The notes under the pieces were generated by a model that saw only the letters and a program-made list of their open reading frames with translations, did no database searches and was not told the DNA's origin. Shown here one piece after another: positions 51,250 through 63,995 of a DNA stretch of 64,000 bases. The DNA is from Paulinella micropora. Its lineage: Eukaryota > Cercozoa > Imbricatea > Euglyphida. The first letter of the stretch is position 1. Every line of letters begins with the position of its first letter. The translations under genes and the position numbers were made by a program. The DNA is taken from positions 844,914 to 908,913 of the forward strand of contig BJOX01000121.1 in assembly GCA_009731375.1 (NCBI GenBank). The letters are read 5' to 3'.

Positions 51250-51329
51250 ATTAATTACCCAAAGGGAAGAAGAAGAAGAAGAAGAAGAAGAAGAAGAAGA
51301 AGGAGGAGGAGGAGGAGGAGGAGGAGGAG

Positions 51330-51807
51330 GAGGAGAAGCACGTCTACTCCCTCCTAAAATATAATATATCTATCTGGGGATCCGACACCCCAAACACCAT
51401 CATCTACCCTCTCATCACCATGCAAAAAAAGATAATACGTCTCATAAGCCTAGCATCACCGAGAGCACCCGCCGCACCCTTATTTGCTAAACTCAGACTT
51501 CTAACTATACCTAAAATATATAAATATCGTGTATGTATGGAGACACATTCACACATCTATCCTACTTTCACAACATTCCTCCCCCTCCACTATAACAACT
51601 TCAAACCAATCACTGCCGTACATGGTCAACACAAAACGCTCAAAAAAACAACTCCTATATCGTGAATCAAATAGTGCTTATTATAACAGCATTGCAGAGA
51701 CTGTGTTTAGCAGGCTACCGGAAGCGCTCCAAAGGATCAAGGAAAAAGCTGAGTTCAAGGCCGCACTCCTGGACTATTTACTCTGCGAACAGCAGAATGA
51801 ATCTTAG
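51330..51807 (+). pseudogene. LINE-type reverse transcriptase, C-terminal fragment
   Basis: Reads TMQKKIIRLISLASPRAPAA, then PLFAKLRLLTIPKIYKYRV, the conserved tail of non-LTR retrotransposon RTs (QKKxIRxI...PLFxxLxILxIxxIYxY). One frameshift (51,590-51,620) separates it from the last part, KRSKKQLLYRESNSAYYNSI to NES and a stop at 51,807. A CT tract and poly-T tail follow, consistent with a 3' end inserted in this orientation. The 5' part is missing. Confidence 0.6.
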
Positions 51808-51846
51808 CTTGCTTTTTCTCTCTCGTGCTCTCTCTCTCTCTCTCTT

Positions 51847-51916
<70 letters not shown>

Positions 51917-51926
51917 NNNNNNNNNN
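51808..51926. repeat. CT tract, poly-T run and gap
   Basis: (TC)n and about 75 T, ending in a ten-N gap (51,917-51,926). Confidence 0.9.
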
Positions 51927-52165
51927 CCAAACTAATGAAATATTAGCTGAAGGACACAGTTAACATTACATTCTAGTTTGGAACATCATTTCCAACATCT
52001 TTTACTTCTCCTTTCTTTTCTCAACCAAATTAATGAAATATTAACTGAAGTGCACAGTTAACGTTTCATCCTACTAGTTTGGATCTTCCCTCTTTCTTTA
52101 TTAAACCAAATTTTTGAAGTATTAACTGAAGGGCACAGTTAACATTTCATCTAATTTGGATCTTC
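51927..52165. repeat. Minisatellite of about 85 bp, three copies
   Basis: Units begin ACCAAATTAATGAAATATTA and contain CTGAAGGGCACAGTTAAC and TAGTTTGGATCTTCC, repeated at about 51,927, 52,022 and 52,104 with moderate divergence. Confidence 0.75.
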
Positions 52166-52199
52166 CTCCTTAACTCTCTGACCATATACACATCAACGA

Positions 52200-52325
52200 C
52201 CCTAGTAGTATAGAGTGCCACTTGGGCACGCTCGTTCAGTGCAGTTTCGTCGCACAAACCACACTAAGAGCCGATTCTCTCTAAGTTCAAAACAACAATT
52301 TCATTCAAATCTCTTTTATTACGAA
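52200..52325 (-). repeat. Dispersed repeat A, copy 2
   Basis: The reverse complement matches 13,243-13,385 (gag of similarity through CTCTTAGTGTGG and GAACTTAGAGAGAAT), lacking the 22-nt insertion of copy 1. A second partial copy of the TTAGTGTGGTTTCTGTG end lies at 52,455-52,500. Confidence 0.7.
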
Positions 52326-52541
52326 CAATAAGAAATATCAGAAAAGCACAAGCATATTTTTCATTTTCGCACACTCTGGACTACTTTACACAAAAAGAAA
52401 AAAGTTGTCCAAGCACTGAACTTTCCCCAGTGTCCCTTTTGCCACCTTTCTATTGCCACTTTTTCATTGCAGTTTCATCACAGAAACCACACTAAGACTT
52501 GGTCACGCAGAAGTAACACTAAAAAAATATCATAAATGGAT

Positions 52542-52877
52542 TACCTATGTATTTCCTAGAAAAGCATGCAGTCGACTTTTATGCATGAAAGCGTGGGAAA
52601 GCTGTTGCCAAAAAAGGTAAAAAAGTTTTGTCCGAAAAAATCCAACCAATGTCAACTAAATTTGTGATTTTTATGCATAAATGCTTTCCGCATTCCTTGA
52701 ACTGACTCAGTGAATTAAATTCTGCTGCACTGACCATTTCCAGACACTAAAACAGTAGCTTGAGTGAGAAAAGTCGCATTAACGCTAGCCTAAATTAGAA
52801 CTGATGTAATTGGAAGCGACACTTGATCCAAATATGCATAAAAATGCTACATTGGCATTGCATAGAACTGCCACACA
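52542..52877 (+). repeat. Dispersed repeat B, copy 2
   Basis: Matches 13,388-13,719. It truncates the copia integrase at 52,878, so it inserted into or recombined with that element. Confidence 0.75.
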
Positions 52878-53513
52878 AGCAACAGGGATAGCCACTCGAC
52901 ATCCTTCTCGTAAGGAAATAGCGTGAACAGCCTCGGTTCCGTCCCTCCCGGTGGCGGTGACAGGTTATGTAACAACCCGACGTGCAACAGGGCATAGCCC
53001 AAGTATACGTAAGGCAACTGCGCCCTCTTCATTAACTTCCGCGCTCCGGTCCATATGTGCTTCTGCGAGACTTCCACGAGCGCCTGCTTGTTCGGATCGT
53101 TCCTCACCGCGTACCGCGGTCTCACCCCCACGCTCTCAACCAGGTCATTGAAAACCTGAGAGCGCTGGTAAGCGCAGTCCCCGCGTATTTGTTTCACCCG
53201 GTTCCCGGTTTGGGTCTTGCTCATCCGGAACACCTTACTGGCTACCAGAGACTGCCGCTGCATCTCGGCATTCAGGAGTAGCTCTAAGTTGGTGTACCCA
53301 ACAGAGTCCTCCACCATGGCCATCAGGCAGCGCTCTCCGTTGAGTAGCGGTCGCGCTAGTAGGGCGGACGTATCCACGGACCACCCTTCACCCTTCTCCG
53401 TCATTCGTGTTCCGTGAGCATTCGCCCTGTGGGGCGGCTTCTGCGCGCCGCCCGCCGGACACTCCGGGCACTCCTTGCTTACGTCTTTATTGACGTTTAC
53501 CAGTTTCACATCG
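52878..53513 (-). pseudogene. Second copia element: integrase part
   Basis: On the minus strand VKLVNVNKDVSKECPECPAG gives the Cys pair of the integrase zinc domain. The core follows: MVEDSVGYTNLELLLNAEMQ, the Asp in IRGDCAYQRSQVFNDLVESV and Glu in ALVEVSQKHIWTGARKLMKR, with PYVYLGYALLHVGLLHNLSP. It is homologous to the integrase at 31,166-31,936. It is cut at 52,878 by repeat B, and its upstream part continues at 63,537 beyond a 10-kb insertion: the joint AHD-VKLV reads through in frame once one CGAT copy is removed. Confidence 0.7.
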
Positions 53514-53715
53514 AACCAACAGTTGGGCAGGATGTGACTTGACGTTTTAGCTGAAATAAGCTACCCGAAGCTACCAGAAGCTAGAATTTCATAATAATTA
53601 TTAAACTTTGTTAAAAAAAGTGTTAAATAAAGTATTAATACTTACTATAACTTCAGGTATTAAAATGTAATGATTACTTCTTGGTTTCAGTTGACCTGTA
53701 GCACCATGAAGTCAG
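53514..53715 (+). repeat. Left terminal inverted repeat of the 10-kb insertion
   Basis: Begins AACCAACAGTTGGGCAGGAT and includes AAGCTACCCGAAGCTACC. A ten-N gap lies 10 nt inside its inner end. Confidence 0.8.
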
Positions 53716-54440
<725 letters not shown>

Positions 54441-54576
54441 GCGCGGTAGCAATATGTGAAACAAAAAATTTTTTCGTGTGACATTCGACGGAAAGCAAGA
54501 GGCATTCATTGAACAATATGTGTGTATGTTGACACATGCATTTTTCAGATTTTATCTTACTGAACTTCATATTGAC

Positions 54577-54792
54577 CTTCAAGAATTCAGCCAAGATAGC
54601 CGCTTCTGCAGGGCCCAAACCTCCTGAATTTAGATGTAGCTCTGTTGTCTTGTTGTCCCGCAGTGAATCAAGCGGAATCCCACACATCTCCTTGATGCGG
54701 GGATTTTGCTTGGCCACGGCCGCCAACGCCGAGCCGCTTTCCGCACTCAAGTAGTTGCCTTGCAGATCCACTGACGTGATGCTTGGATGGTC
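54577..54792 (-). CDS. LRR exon (minus strand), 216 nt, cap-like module
   Basis: Flanked by an acceptor ACAG and a donor GTCAAT on the minus strand, the 72-codon exon reads DHPSITSVDLQGNYLSAESG, SALAAVAKQNPRIKEMCGIP and TTELHLNSGGLGPAEAAILA, ending EFLK. The two half-repeats around NPRIKEMCGIPLDSLRDN look like the terminal module of RI-type LRR proteins of protists. It is in phase 0 and would be the 3' exon of a leftward gene made of the exons at 55,678, 55,415 and 55,124. Confidence 0.6.
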
Positions 54793-54958
54793 CTGTAAAT
54801 TAGGTCAACCAGAGCATCGAGCGCATATACATCCAAGGCGACTGGATCCCTGTCGCGTCCTTCCGTGACGGGAAGACAACAAGGATGGATTNNNNNNNNN
54901 NGCAAGTGCTACAATGAGCTGAGCGCTGTTATTATCGCTTCTTTACTCACGGTGCGTA

Positions 54959-55042
54959 ATGACTGTCAGCCTCGCTACACTCATCCTCTACAACATCAAC
55001 ATCGGCAACGCAGGCGCAACAGCAATTGCAAAGGCCCTGCAG
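54959..55042 (+). CDS. LRR exon (plus strand), 84 nt, partly decayed
   Basis: ends CTGCAG|GTACC at 55,042 and reads SLATLILYNINIGNAGATAI, then AKALQ. The first codons have drifted, and the normal AG-GTCAAT acceptor side is not recognisable. A ten-N gap lies at 54,892-54,901. Confidence 0.5.
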
Positions 55043-55046
55043 GTAC

Positions 55047-55124
55047 CTTAAGCCCGTCTGCAAACGCTGCTGCACCTTGTCTGCAATATCTAGAGTCTGC
55101 AGAACCTTGTTTGCCTGCAGTGAC
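55047..55124 (-). pseudogene. LRR exon (minus strand), decayed
   Basis: On the minus strand CAG|GCAAACAAGGTTCTGCAGAC encodes ANKVLQTLDIAD. About 13 nt are missing relative to the other 90-nt exons, and the frame is lost before AAAFADGLK. It ends at the GGTACC shared with the plus-strand exon (55,042-55,047). Confidence 0.5.
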
Positions 55125-55148
55125 ATCACAAATACAATTTCTTAGACA

Positions 55149-55168
55149 TGCTACCGCGCGCGGTAGCA
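55149..55168. repeat. 20-nt perfect palindrome between LRR pairs
   Basis: TGCTACCGCGCGCGGTAGCA is its own reverse complement. A 21-nt version lies at 55,444-55,464, and half-copies border the trinucleotide arrays at 54,442 and 55,703. Confidence 0.85.
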
Positions 55169-55237
55169 AAATGTATTTGGATGTATTTTGCCCAATAGGT
55201 TGAACGGCAAATATGTATGTCCTTTGTGTGGGTTTAG

Positions 55238-55321
55238 GTCAATACAGCGTTGCAAGTGTTGAACGTACATAGCAATGATATTGGCCCAGAGGGCGCTGCT
55301 GCGATCGCCGATATGCTCAAG
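55238..55321 (+). CDS. LRR exon (plus strand), 84 nt
   Basis: Acceptor TTTAG at 55,233-55,237, donor GTACCT at 55,322. The 28 codons read VNTALQVLNVHSNDIGPEGA and AAIADMLK, a complete RI-type LRR in phase 0. The exon ends with G of GGTACC, which is also the end of the opposite-strand exon. Confidence 0.75.
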
Positions 55322-55325
55322 GTAC

Positions 55326-55415
55326 CTCCAACGCTTTCGCGATGTGCCGTGCTCCTTCTGCACCAATCAAGTTGCTTGAAATGTCTAGCTTCTCCAGCTT
55401 GCACTCCTTGTTCTC
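55326..55415 (-). CDS. LRR exon (minus strand), 90 nt
   Basis: Acceptor ACAG ends at 55,416 (minus strand), donor GTACC begins at 55,325. The 30 codons read ENKECKLEKLDISSNLIGAE and GARHIAKALE. It is phase 0, tail to tail with the plus-strand exon ending at 55,321; both donors share GGTACC. Confidence 0.75.
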
Positions 55416-55443
55416 CTGTACAAACAAACACACTCTTCTTCAG

Positions 55444-55464
55444 TGCTACCGCGCCGCGGTAGCA
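55444..55464. repeat. 21-nt near-perfect palindrome between LRR pairs
   Basis: TGCTACCGCG-C-CGCGGTAGCA, the second full copy of the junction palindrome, followed by poly-A. Confidence 0.8.
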
Positions 55465-55500
55465 TTAAAAAAAAAAAAAAAAATGATATTTCTTATGCAG

Positions 55501-55584
55501 GTTAACAACACTTTGCAGACCCTCGATCTCTATAAGAATAACATCGGACCCGATGGCGCCAAAGCTATCGGCAAGGCATTAGAG
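55501..55584 (+). CDS. LRR exon (plus strand), 84 nt
   Basis: Acceptor GCAG ends at 55,500, donor GTACCT starts at 55,585. It reads VNNTLQTLDLYKNNIGPDGA and KAIGKALE, a complete LRR in phase 0. Confidence 0.75.
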
Positions 55585-55588
55585 GTAC

Positions 55589-55678
55589 CTTAAGCATATT
55601 TGCGATCGCAGCAGCACTTTCAGGGCCAATAACATTACCCGATATGTCCAACGTTTGCAATTTACATTCCTTATTTTC
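55589..55678 (-). CDS. LRR exon (minus strand), 90 nt
   Basis: Acceptor ACAG ends at 55,679 (minus strand); donor GTACC follows 55,589. It reads ENKECKLQTLDISGNVIGPE and SAAAIANMLK, phase 0, tail to tail with the plus exon at 55,501-55,584. Confidence 0.75.
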
Positions 55679-55716
55679 CTGTCAAACAATTGTTATTTCG
55701 TATGCTACCGCGCGCC

Positions 55717-57745
<2,029 letters not shown>

Positions 57746-58330
57746 ATGAGAAGGTAACTGTTCTTTTCTTATTCAGCTAACGGGAAAAAGCTAAAAATAA
57801 CCCGATAATGATGCAGAGTTTGCTTTCATAATCGCGTTAGATTTTTCTTTCAACCCGAATTACAGCTTCAACATAAGAAGTGGAGAGCAGAACGTACTAC
57901 ACAAATCTTTAGCTCAAGAGCTATTGATTTATCGACGATAAACTTACTGGATTTTATGTTTGAATGCATACAACCCAACATTACATACTCCCCCCCCCCT
58001 TTTTTTTTTCGCAAACGACTCACCTGCACCGGCCCAGCCACTGGTTTTTTTGGTATCGGTCGTCGCAAAATACAGTTGCCTGGCAAAAAAATTCAGTCCT
58101 TCTTAGTTACTGGTACCAACGTACTTCATTCATTCGCACTCACTTTCTGTTGTCCACCAGCAGTGGATTTTATATTTTAATGCATAAAACCCAACATCAC
58201 ATACTACTATTGACTCCCTCAAGTTTTTTTTTGCTTGGTTTCTTTTGTTTGCCTAAAAAAAGTTGGCGAGTAGGTCCAACCTAGGAAATTTGATGGATTT
58301 TTGTCATTCTTCCTAAGTTTTTGTTGTGAG
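57746..58330. other. Diverged satellite-like monomers
   Basis: Two copies of a loosely related segment (GAATGCATACAACCCAACAT at 57,961 and AATGCATAAAACCCAACATC at 58,180) precede the regular satellite. No gene seen. Confidence 0.5.
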
Positions 58331-60077
58331 CAGCCAGCGGATTATGTTTTTATTCAACAGTTCGATCTGTTACATAGTATTAAGTCGGTCTCAACTTTTA
58401 CTTTGGTTTTTTTGGCTCTTTTTTGCATGAAAGAAGTCGCGGAATTTTTTTCATTTTTTCCACCTGGGTTTTTTTGAAAAAAATGCCTCCTAAGTTTTTG
58501 TTGTGAATAGCCAACGGATTATGTTTTTATTGAACAGTTCGATCTGTTACATAGTATTACGTCGGTCTCAACTTTTATTTTTGTTTTTTGGGCTCTTGTT
58601 TGCATGAAAGAAGTTGCCGAGTAACTTTTTTGTCGTAAAGTACACAGTTTTTGTCACTCTTCCTAAGTTTTTGTTGTGAGCAGCCAGCGGATTATGTTTT
58701 TATTCAACAGTTCGATCTGTTGCATAGTATTAATGAGGTCTCTACTTTTATTTTGGTTTTTTGGGCTCTTTTTGGCATGAAAGAAGTCGCGGAATTTTTT
58801 TCATTTTTTCCACCTGGGTTTTTTTGAAAAAAATTCCCCCTAAGTTTTTGTTGTGAATAGCCAACGGATTATGTTTTTATTGAACAGTTCGATCTGTTAC
58901 ATAGTATTACGTCGGTCTCAACTTTTATTTTTGTTTTTTGGGCTCTTGTTTGCATGAAAGAAGTTGCCGAGTAACTTTTTTGTCGTAAAGTACACAGTTT
59001 TTGTCACTCTTCCTAAGTTTTTGTTGTGAGCAGCCAGCGGATTATGTTTTTATTCAACAGTTCGATCTGTTGCATAGTATTAATGAGGTCTCTACTTTTA
59101 TTTTGGTTTTTTGGGCTCTTTTTGGCATGAAAGAAGTCGCGGAATTTTTTTCATTTTTTCCACCTGGGTTTTTTTGAAAAAAATTCCCCCTAAGTTTTTG
59201 TTGTGAATAGCCAACGGATTATGTTTTTATTGAACAGTTCGATCTGTTACATAGTATTACGTCGGTCTCAACTTTTATTTTTGTTTTTTGGGCTCTTGTT
59301 TGCATGAAAGAAGTTGCCGAGTAATTTTTTTGTCGTAAAGTACACAGTTTTTGTCACTCTTCCTAAGTTTTTGTTGTGAGCAGCCAGCGGATTATGTTTT
59401 TATTCAACAGTTCGATCTGTTGCATAGTATTAAGTCGGTCTCTACTTTTACTTTGGTTTTTTTGGCTCTTTTTGGCATGAAAGAAGTCGCGGAATTTTTT
59501 TCATTTTTTCCACCTGGGTTTTTTTGAAAAAAATTCCCCCTAAGTTTTTGTTGTGAATAGCCAACGGATTATGTTTTTATTGAACAGTTCGATCTGTTAC
59601 ATAGTATTACGTCGGTCTCAACTTTTATTTTTGTTTTTTGGGCTCTTGTTTGCATGAAAGAAGTTGCCGAGTAATTTTTTTGTCGTAAAGTACACAGTTT
59701 TTGTCACTCTTCCTAAGTTTTTGTTGTGAGCAGCCAGCGGATTATGTTTTTATTCAACAGTTCGATCTGTTGCATAGTATTAAGTCGGTCTCTACTTTTA
59801 CTTTGGTTTTTTTGGCTCTTTTTGGCATGAAAGAAGTCGCGGAATTTTTTTCATTTTTTCCACCTGGGTTTTTTTGAAAAAAATTCCCCCTAAGTTTTTG
59901 TTGTGAATAGCCAACGGATTATGTTTTTATTGAACAGTTCGATCTGTTACATAGTATTACGTCGGTCTCAACTTTTATTTTTGTTTTTTGGGCTCTTGTT
60001 TGCATGAAAGAAGTTGCCGAGTAACTTTTTTGTCGTAAAGTACACAGTTTTTGTCACTCTTCCTAAGTTTTTGTTGT
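58331..60077. repeat. 350-bp satellite, five units of two half-monomers
   Basis: CAGCCAGCGGATTATG recurs at 58,331, 58,681, 59,031, 59,381 and 59,731, exactly 350 bp apart; the next would fall in the gap at 60,078. Each unit holds two related halves of about 175 bp (CAGCCAGCGG... and TAGCCAACGG..., both followed by ATTATGTTTTTATT and CAGTTCGATCTGTT). Adjacent units are nearly identical, more so than the two halves are to each other, the pattern of a higher-order satellite. Confidence 0.9.
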
Positions 60078-60193
60078 NNNNNNNNNNNNNNNNNNNNNNN
60101 NNNNNNNNNNNNNNNNNNNNNNNNNNNNNNNNNNNNNNNNNNNNNNNNNNNNNNNNNNNNNNNNNNNNNNNNNNNNNNNNNNNNNNNNNNNNN

Positions 60194-60250
<57 letters not shown>

Positions 60251-60280
60251 TGATCCTCTCTCTCTCTCTCTTTCTTTTTT

Positions 60281-60322
<42 letters not shown>

Positions 60323-60464
60323 TTTCTGTCTTACTTTCTGTCTTGCTTTCTGTCTTGCTTTCTTTCTTGCTCTCTCTCTCTCTCTCACACTCTTTCTCTT
60401 TCTCACTCTCTCTCTCTCACTCTCACTCTCTCTCACTCTCTCACTCTCTCTCTCTGTCTCTCTG

Positions 60465-60535
<71 letters not shown>

Positions 60536-60540
60536 TGTGT
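60078..60540. repeat. Gap and (CT)n arrays
   Basis: 116 N (60,078-60,193), then CT/CTTT repeats with CTTACTTTCTGT variants. Confidence 0.85.
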
Positions 60541-60789
60541 ACATGTCCGTCTCTATGCTTTGTTTTTCTTGTTTTTGTAGTACTATTTTCTTCTGTGGGG
60601 TTTGTGCGTGGAGACGATTATGGAGCCATGCATGAATCCTGCTAGTTCGGTCCACTTGGTAGAGGCACTCCTTGACTCGATGGGACGGAATCGAGTGACC
60701 GTCCCGATCAAGTTGGCAGACTGGAGTATCCGGCGTCTCACTTGTCCGTCATCGGCAGGGCGTAGTTGCAGGGGGGCCTCCTTTGCCCA

Positions 60790-61020
60790 CTATAGGTCAG
60801 CGCGTACGGTGCGGGTGTCTTCAGTAGCCCTCGAAATCACTCCTGCGGCGAGATCTCGTTCGATGCGGAGGTAGGTTCGCTGGAAGTCCGTTGTTTCAAC
60901 GTCCAATAGCATGAGGTTGGTTGGCTGTACGGTTTGACCATCCGCGTGTGACCCGGTATGTCGGATGTTCCGTATTCGGGGCATGATCTGGTAGAAGAGT
61001 CGTTCGTTTGTCCAACGCAT
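60790..61020 (-). CDS. Hypothetical ORF between CT arrays, low confidence
   Basis: A minus-strand frame reads MRWTNERLFYQIMPRIRNIR, then PTNLMLLDVETTDFQRTYLR and a stop at 60,790. The amino-acid composition is protein-like, unlike the flanking arrays, and the frame beyond the stop (LQLRPADDGQVRRRILQSAN) continues in another phase. It may be a fragment of a retroelement or of a gene split by the arrays. Unique sequence spans 60,540-61,020. Confidence 0.25.
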   Translation of the reverse strand: MRWTNERLFYQIMPRIRNIRHTGSHADGQTVQPTNLMLLDVETTDFQRTYLRIERDLAAGVISRATEDTRTVRADL

Positions 61021-61054
61021 GCTTTCTCTCTCTCTCACTCTCTCTCACTCTCAC

Positions 61055-61125
<71 letters not shown>

Positions 61126-61272
61126 TGTGTACATGTCTCGCTCTATGCTTTGTTTTTCTTGTTTTAGTAGTATTTTGATTGCTCTTGTTTGCATAGAAGA
61201 AGAGCGCGAGTAGATTTTTCTTACGTAGCAGCACTTTACATGATGTTGACCCCCCCCCCNNNNNNNNNNCTC

Positions 61273-61305
<33 letters not shown>

Positions 61306-61309
61306 TTTT

Positions 61310-61357
<48 letters not shown>

Positions 61358-61426
61358 TTTCTGTCTTGCTTTCTGTCTTGCTTTCTTTCTTGCTCTCTCT
61401 CTCTCTCTCTCTCTCTCTTTTCCTTT

Positions 61427-61492
<66 letters not shown>

Positions 61493-61637
61493 TTTCTGTC
61501 TATGTGTATGTATGTATGTATGTATGTATGTATATATATGTATGTATGTATGTATGTATTGTGTGTATGTGTGTGTGTATGTATGTATGTATGTATGTAT
61601 GTATGACATTGTAACATTGTCCCCCTCCCCCTCCTCC

Positions 61638-61668
<31 letters not shown>

Positions 61669-61983
61669 CATTGTATGTAACATTGTATGTAAGTATATAT
61701 GTATGTATGTATGTCCCCGTCCCCCTCCTCCCATGTATGTATGTATGTATGTATGTATGCATGTATGTATGCATATCGCTTGTAATATTGTATGTATGTA
61801 TGTATGTATGTATGTATGTATGTATATATATATATATGTATGTATACAATCCCCCCCCCCCCCCCCCCCCCCCCCNNNNNNNNNNGTATGTATGTATGTA
61901 TGTATGTGTATGTATGTATGTATTGTGTGTATGTGTGTATGTATGTATGTATGTATGTAACATTGTCCCCCTCCCCCTCCTTC

Positions 61984-62014
<31 letters not shown>

Positions 62015-62403
62015 GTCCCCGTCCCCCTCCTCCCATGTATGTATGTATGTATGTATGTATGTATGTATGTATGCACGTATGTATGTGTGTATGCATGTAT
62101 GCATGCATGTATGTATTGTGTGTATGTATTGTGTGTATGTATGTATGTATGTATGTATGTATGTATTTTTGTATGTATGTAACATTGTCCCCCTCCCCCT
62201 CCTCCTATGTATGTATGTATGTATGTATGTATGTATGTATGTATGTATGTATGTATGTATGTCCCCGTCCCCCTCCTCCCATGTATGTATGTATGTATGT
62301 ATGTATGTATGTATGCATGCATGTATGTATGCATATCGTATGTAATATTGTATGTATGTATGTATGTATATATATATATGTATATATATATATACATATC
62401 CCC

Positions 62404-62456
<53 letters not shown>

Positions 62457-63335
62457 NNNNNNNNNNGTATTTATGTATGTATGTCTGTATGTATGTATGT
62501 ACGTATGTATGTCTGTATGTATGTATGTATGTATGCAAGTATGCATGCATGATTGTATGTATGTATGTATGTATGTATGTATGTATGCATGTATGCATGC
62601 ATGCATGCATGCATGTATGCATGTATGTATGTATGTATGTATATATGTAACATTGTATGTATGTATGTATGTACGTATATATGTTTGTGTATCTACTCCT
62701 CCTCCTCCTCCTCCTCCTCCTTCTCCTCCCTCCTTCTCCTCCTTCTCCTCCTTCTCCTCCTCCTCCTCCTCCTCCTCCTCCTTCTCCTCCTCCTCTCTCT
62801 CNNNNNNNNNNNNNNNNNNNNNNNNNNNNNNNNNNNNNNNNNNNNNNNNNNNNNNNNNNNNNNNNNNNNNNNNNNNNNNNNNNNNNNNNNNNNNNNNNNN
62901 NNNNNNNNNNNNNNNNNNNNNNNNNNNNNNNNNNNNNNNNNNNNNNNNNNNNNNNNNNNNNNNNNNNNNNNNNNNNNNNNNNNNNNNNNNNNNNNNNNNN
63001 NNNNNNNNNNNNNNNNNNNNNNNNNNNNNNNNNNNNNNNNNNNNNNNNNNNNNNNNNNNNNNNNNNNNNNNNNNNNNNNNNNNNNNNNNNNNNNNNNNNN
63101 NNNNNNNNNNNNNNNNNNNNNNNNNNNNNNNNNNNNNNNNNNNNNNNNNNNNNNNNNNNNNNNNNNNNNNNNNNNNNNNNNNNNNNNNNNNNNNNNNNNN
63201 NNNNNNNNNNNNNNNNNNNNNNNNNNNNNNNNNNNNNNNNNNNNNNNNNNNNNNNNNNNNNNNNNNNNNNNNNNNNNNNNNNNNNNNNNNNNNNNNNNNN
63301 NNNNNNNNNNNNNNNNNNNNNNNNNNNNNNNNNNN
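61021..63335. repeat. (CT)n, (ATGT)n, poly-C and gap block
   Basis: CT arrays with a ten-N gap (61,260-61,269), then (ATGT)n broken by a recurring CATTGTCCCCCTCCCCCTCC or TCCCCGTCCCCCTCCTCC spacer, poly-C with gaps at 61,876 and 62,457, CTC repeats and a 534-N gap (62,802-63,335). No genes. Confidence 0.9.
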
Positions 63336-63536
63336 CTGACTTCGTGGTGCTACCGGTCAACTGAAATCAAGAAGTAATCATTACATTTTAATACCTGATG
63401 TTATAGTAAGTATTAATACTTAATTTAACATTGTTTTAACAAAGTTTAATAATTATTATAAAATTCTAGCTTCTGGTAGCTTCGGGTAGCTTATTTCAGC
63501 TAAAACGTCAAGTCACATCCTGCCCAACGGTTGGTT
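63336..63536 (-). repeat. Right terminal inverted repeat of the 10-kb insertion
   Basis: Reverse complement of 53,514-53,715, ending CCTGCCCAACGGTTGGTT and followed by ATCG. Confidence 0.8.
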
Positions 63537-63995
63537 ATCGTGCGCCTTTGCGATAGCTTGCAACTTGGCGGCGGCGGGATCATGAAAGATGCGATGCAGT
63601 TGCCCCATGTCCCACTCCTTCTTCCGGACTTTACTATTTGCCCAGAAGGCAGCCTGTTGCTCTTCTGTGGATCCCGACTGAAACCGGATTACGGAGTCCT
63701 CCAGATCGAAATACAAAAGCGCGTCCTTATCCTCCTCCCTTACGTCCGGAACCGTCGCCCTCGTAATGTAGGGCGAATCCTGCCGTAACACCAGAGTGTA
63801 TCCTTCCAGCATTAGCTTCGATCCAGACACTAGTAGCTCGGTGAGATGTTCTCTCACACACACCTCCCTCAAATGCATACTTCCGTCCCGGCCGTCTCCT
63901 CGGAGGGTGGGTAACTGGTAGTTACCCTGCGCGTCGATGCGTGTGGTACCCCCCACCGCGCTGAACTCCTTCTCTTCCCGTTTCACTCCCGTCAT
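63537..63995 (-). pseudogene. Second copia element: protease part
   Basis: The frame on the minus strand (reading in from the window edge) contains LPTLRGDGRDGSMHLREVCV, LVSGSKLMLEGYTLVLRQDS and DALLYFDLEDSVIRFQSGST, aligning with the protease-to-integrase region of the copia element at 32,014-32,814. The DSGA active site would lie beyond 64,000. It runs ten codons into the terminal repeat of the 10-kb insertion. Removing that insertion joins it to the integrase at 53,513. Confidence 0.65.

Noticed and set aside
61489-63377. Long frames with YVCMYVCM and runs of X
   Set aside because: (ATGT)n and N-gap translation; the open length comes from ambiguous bases.
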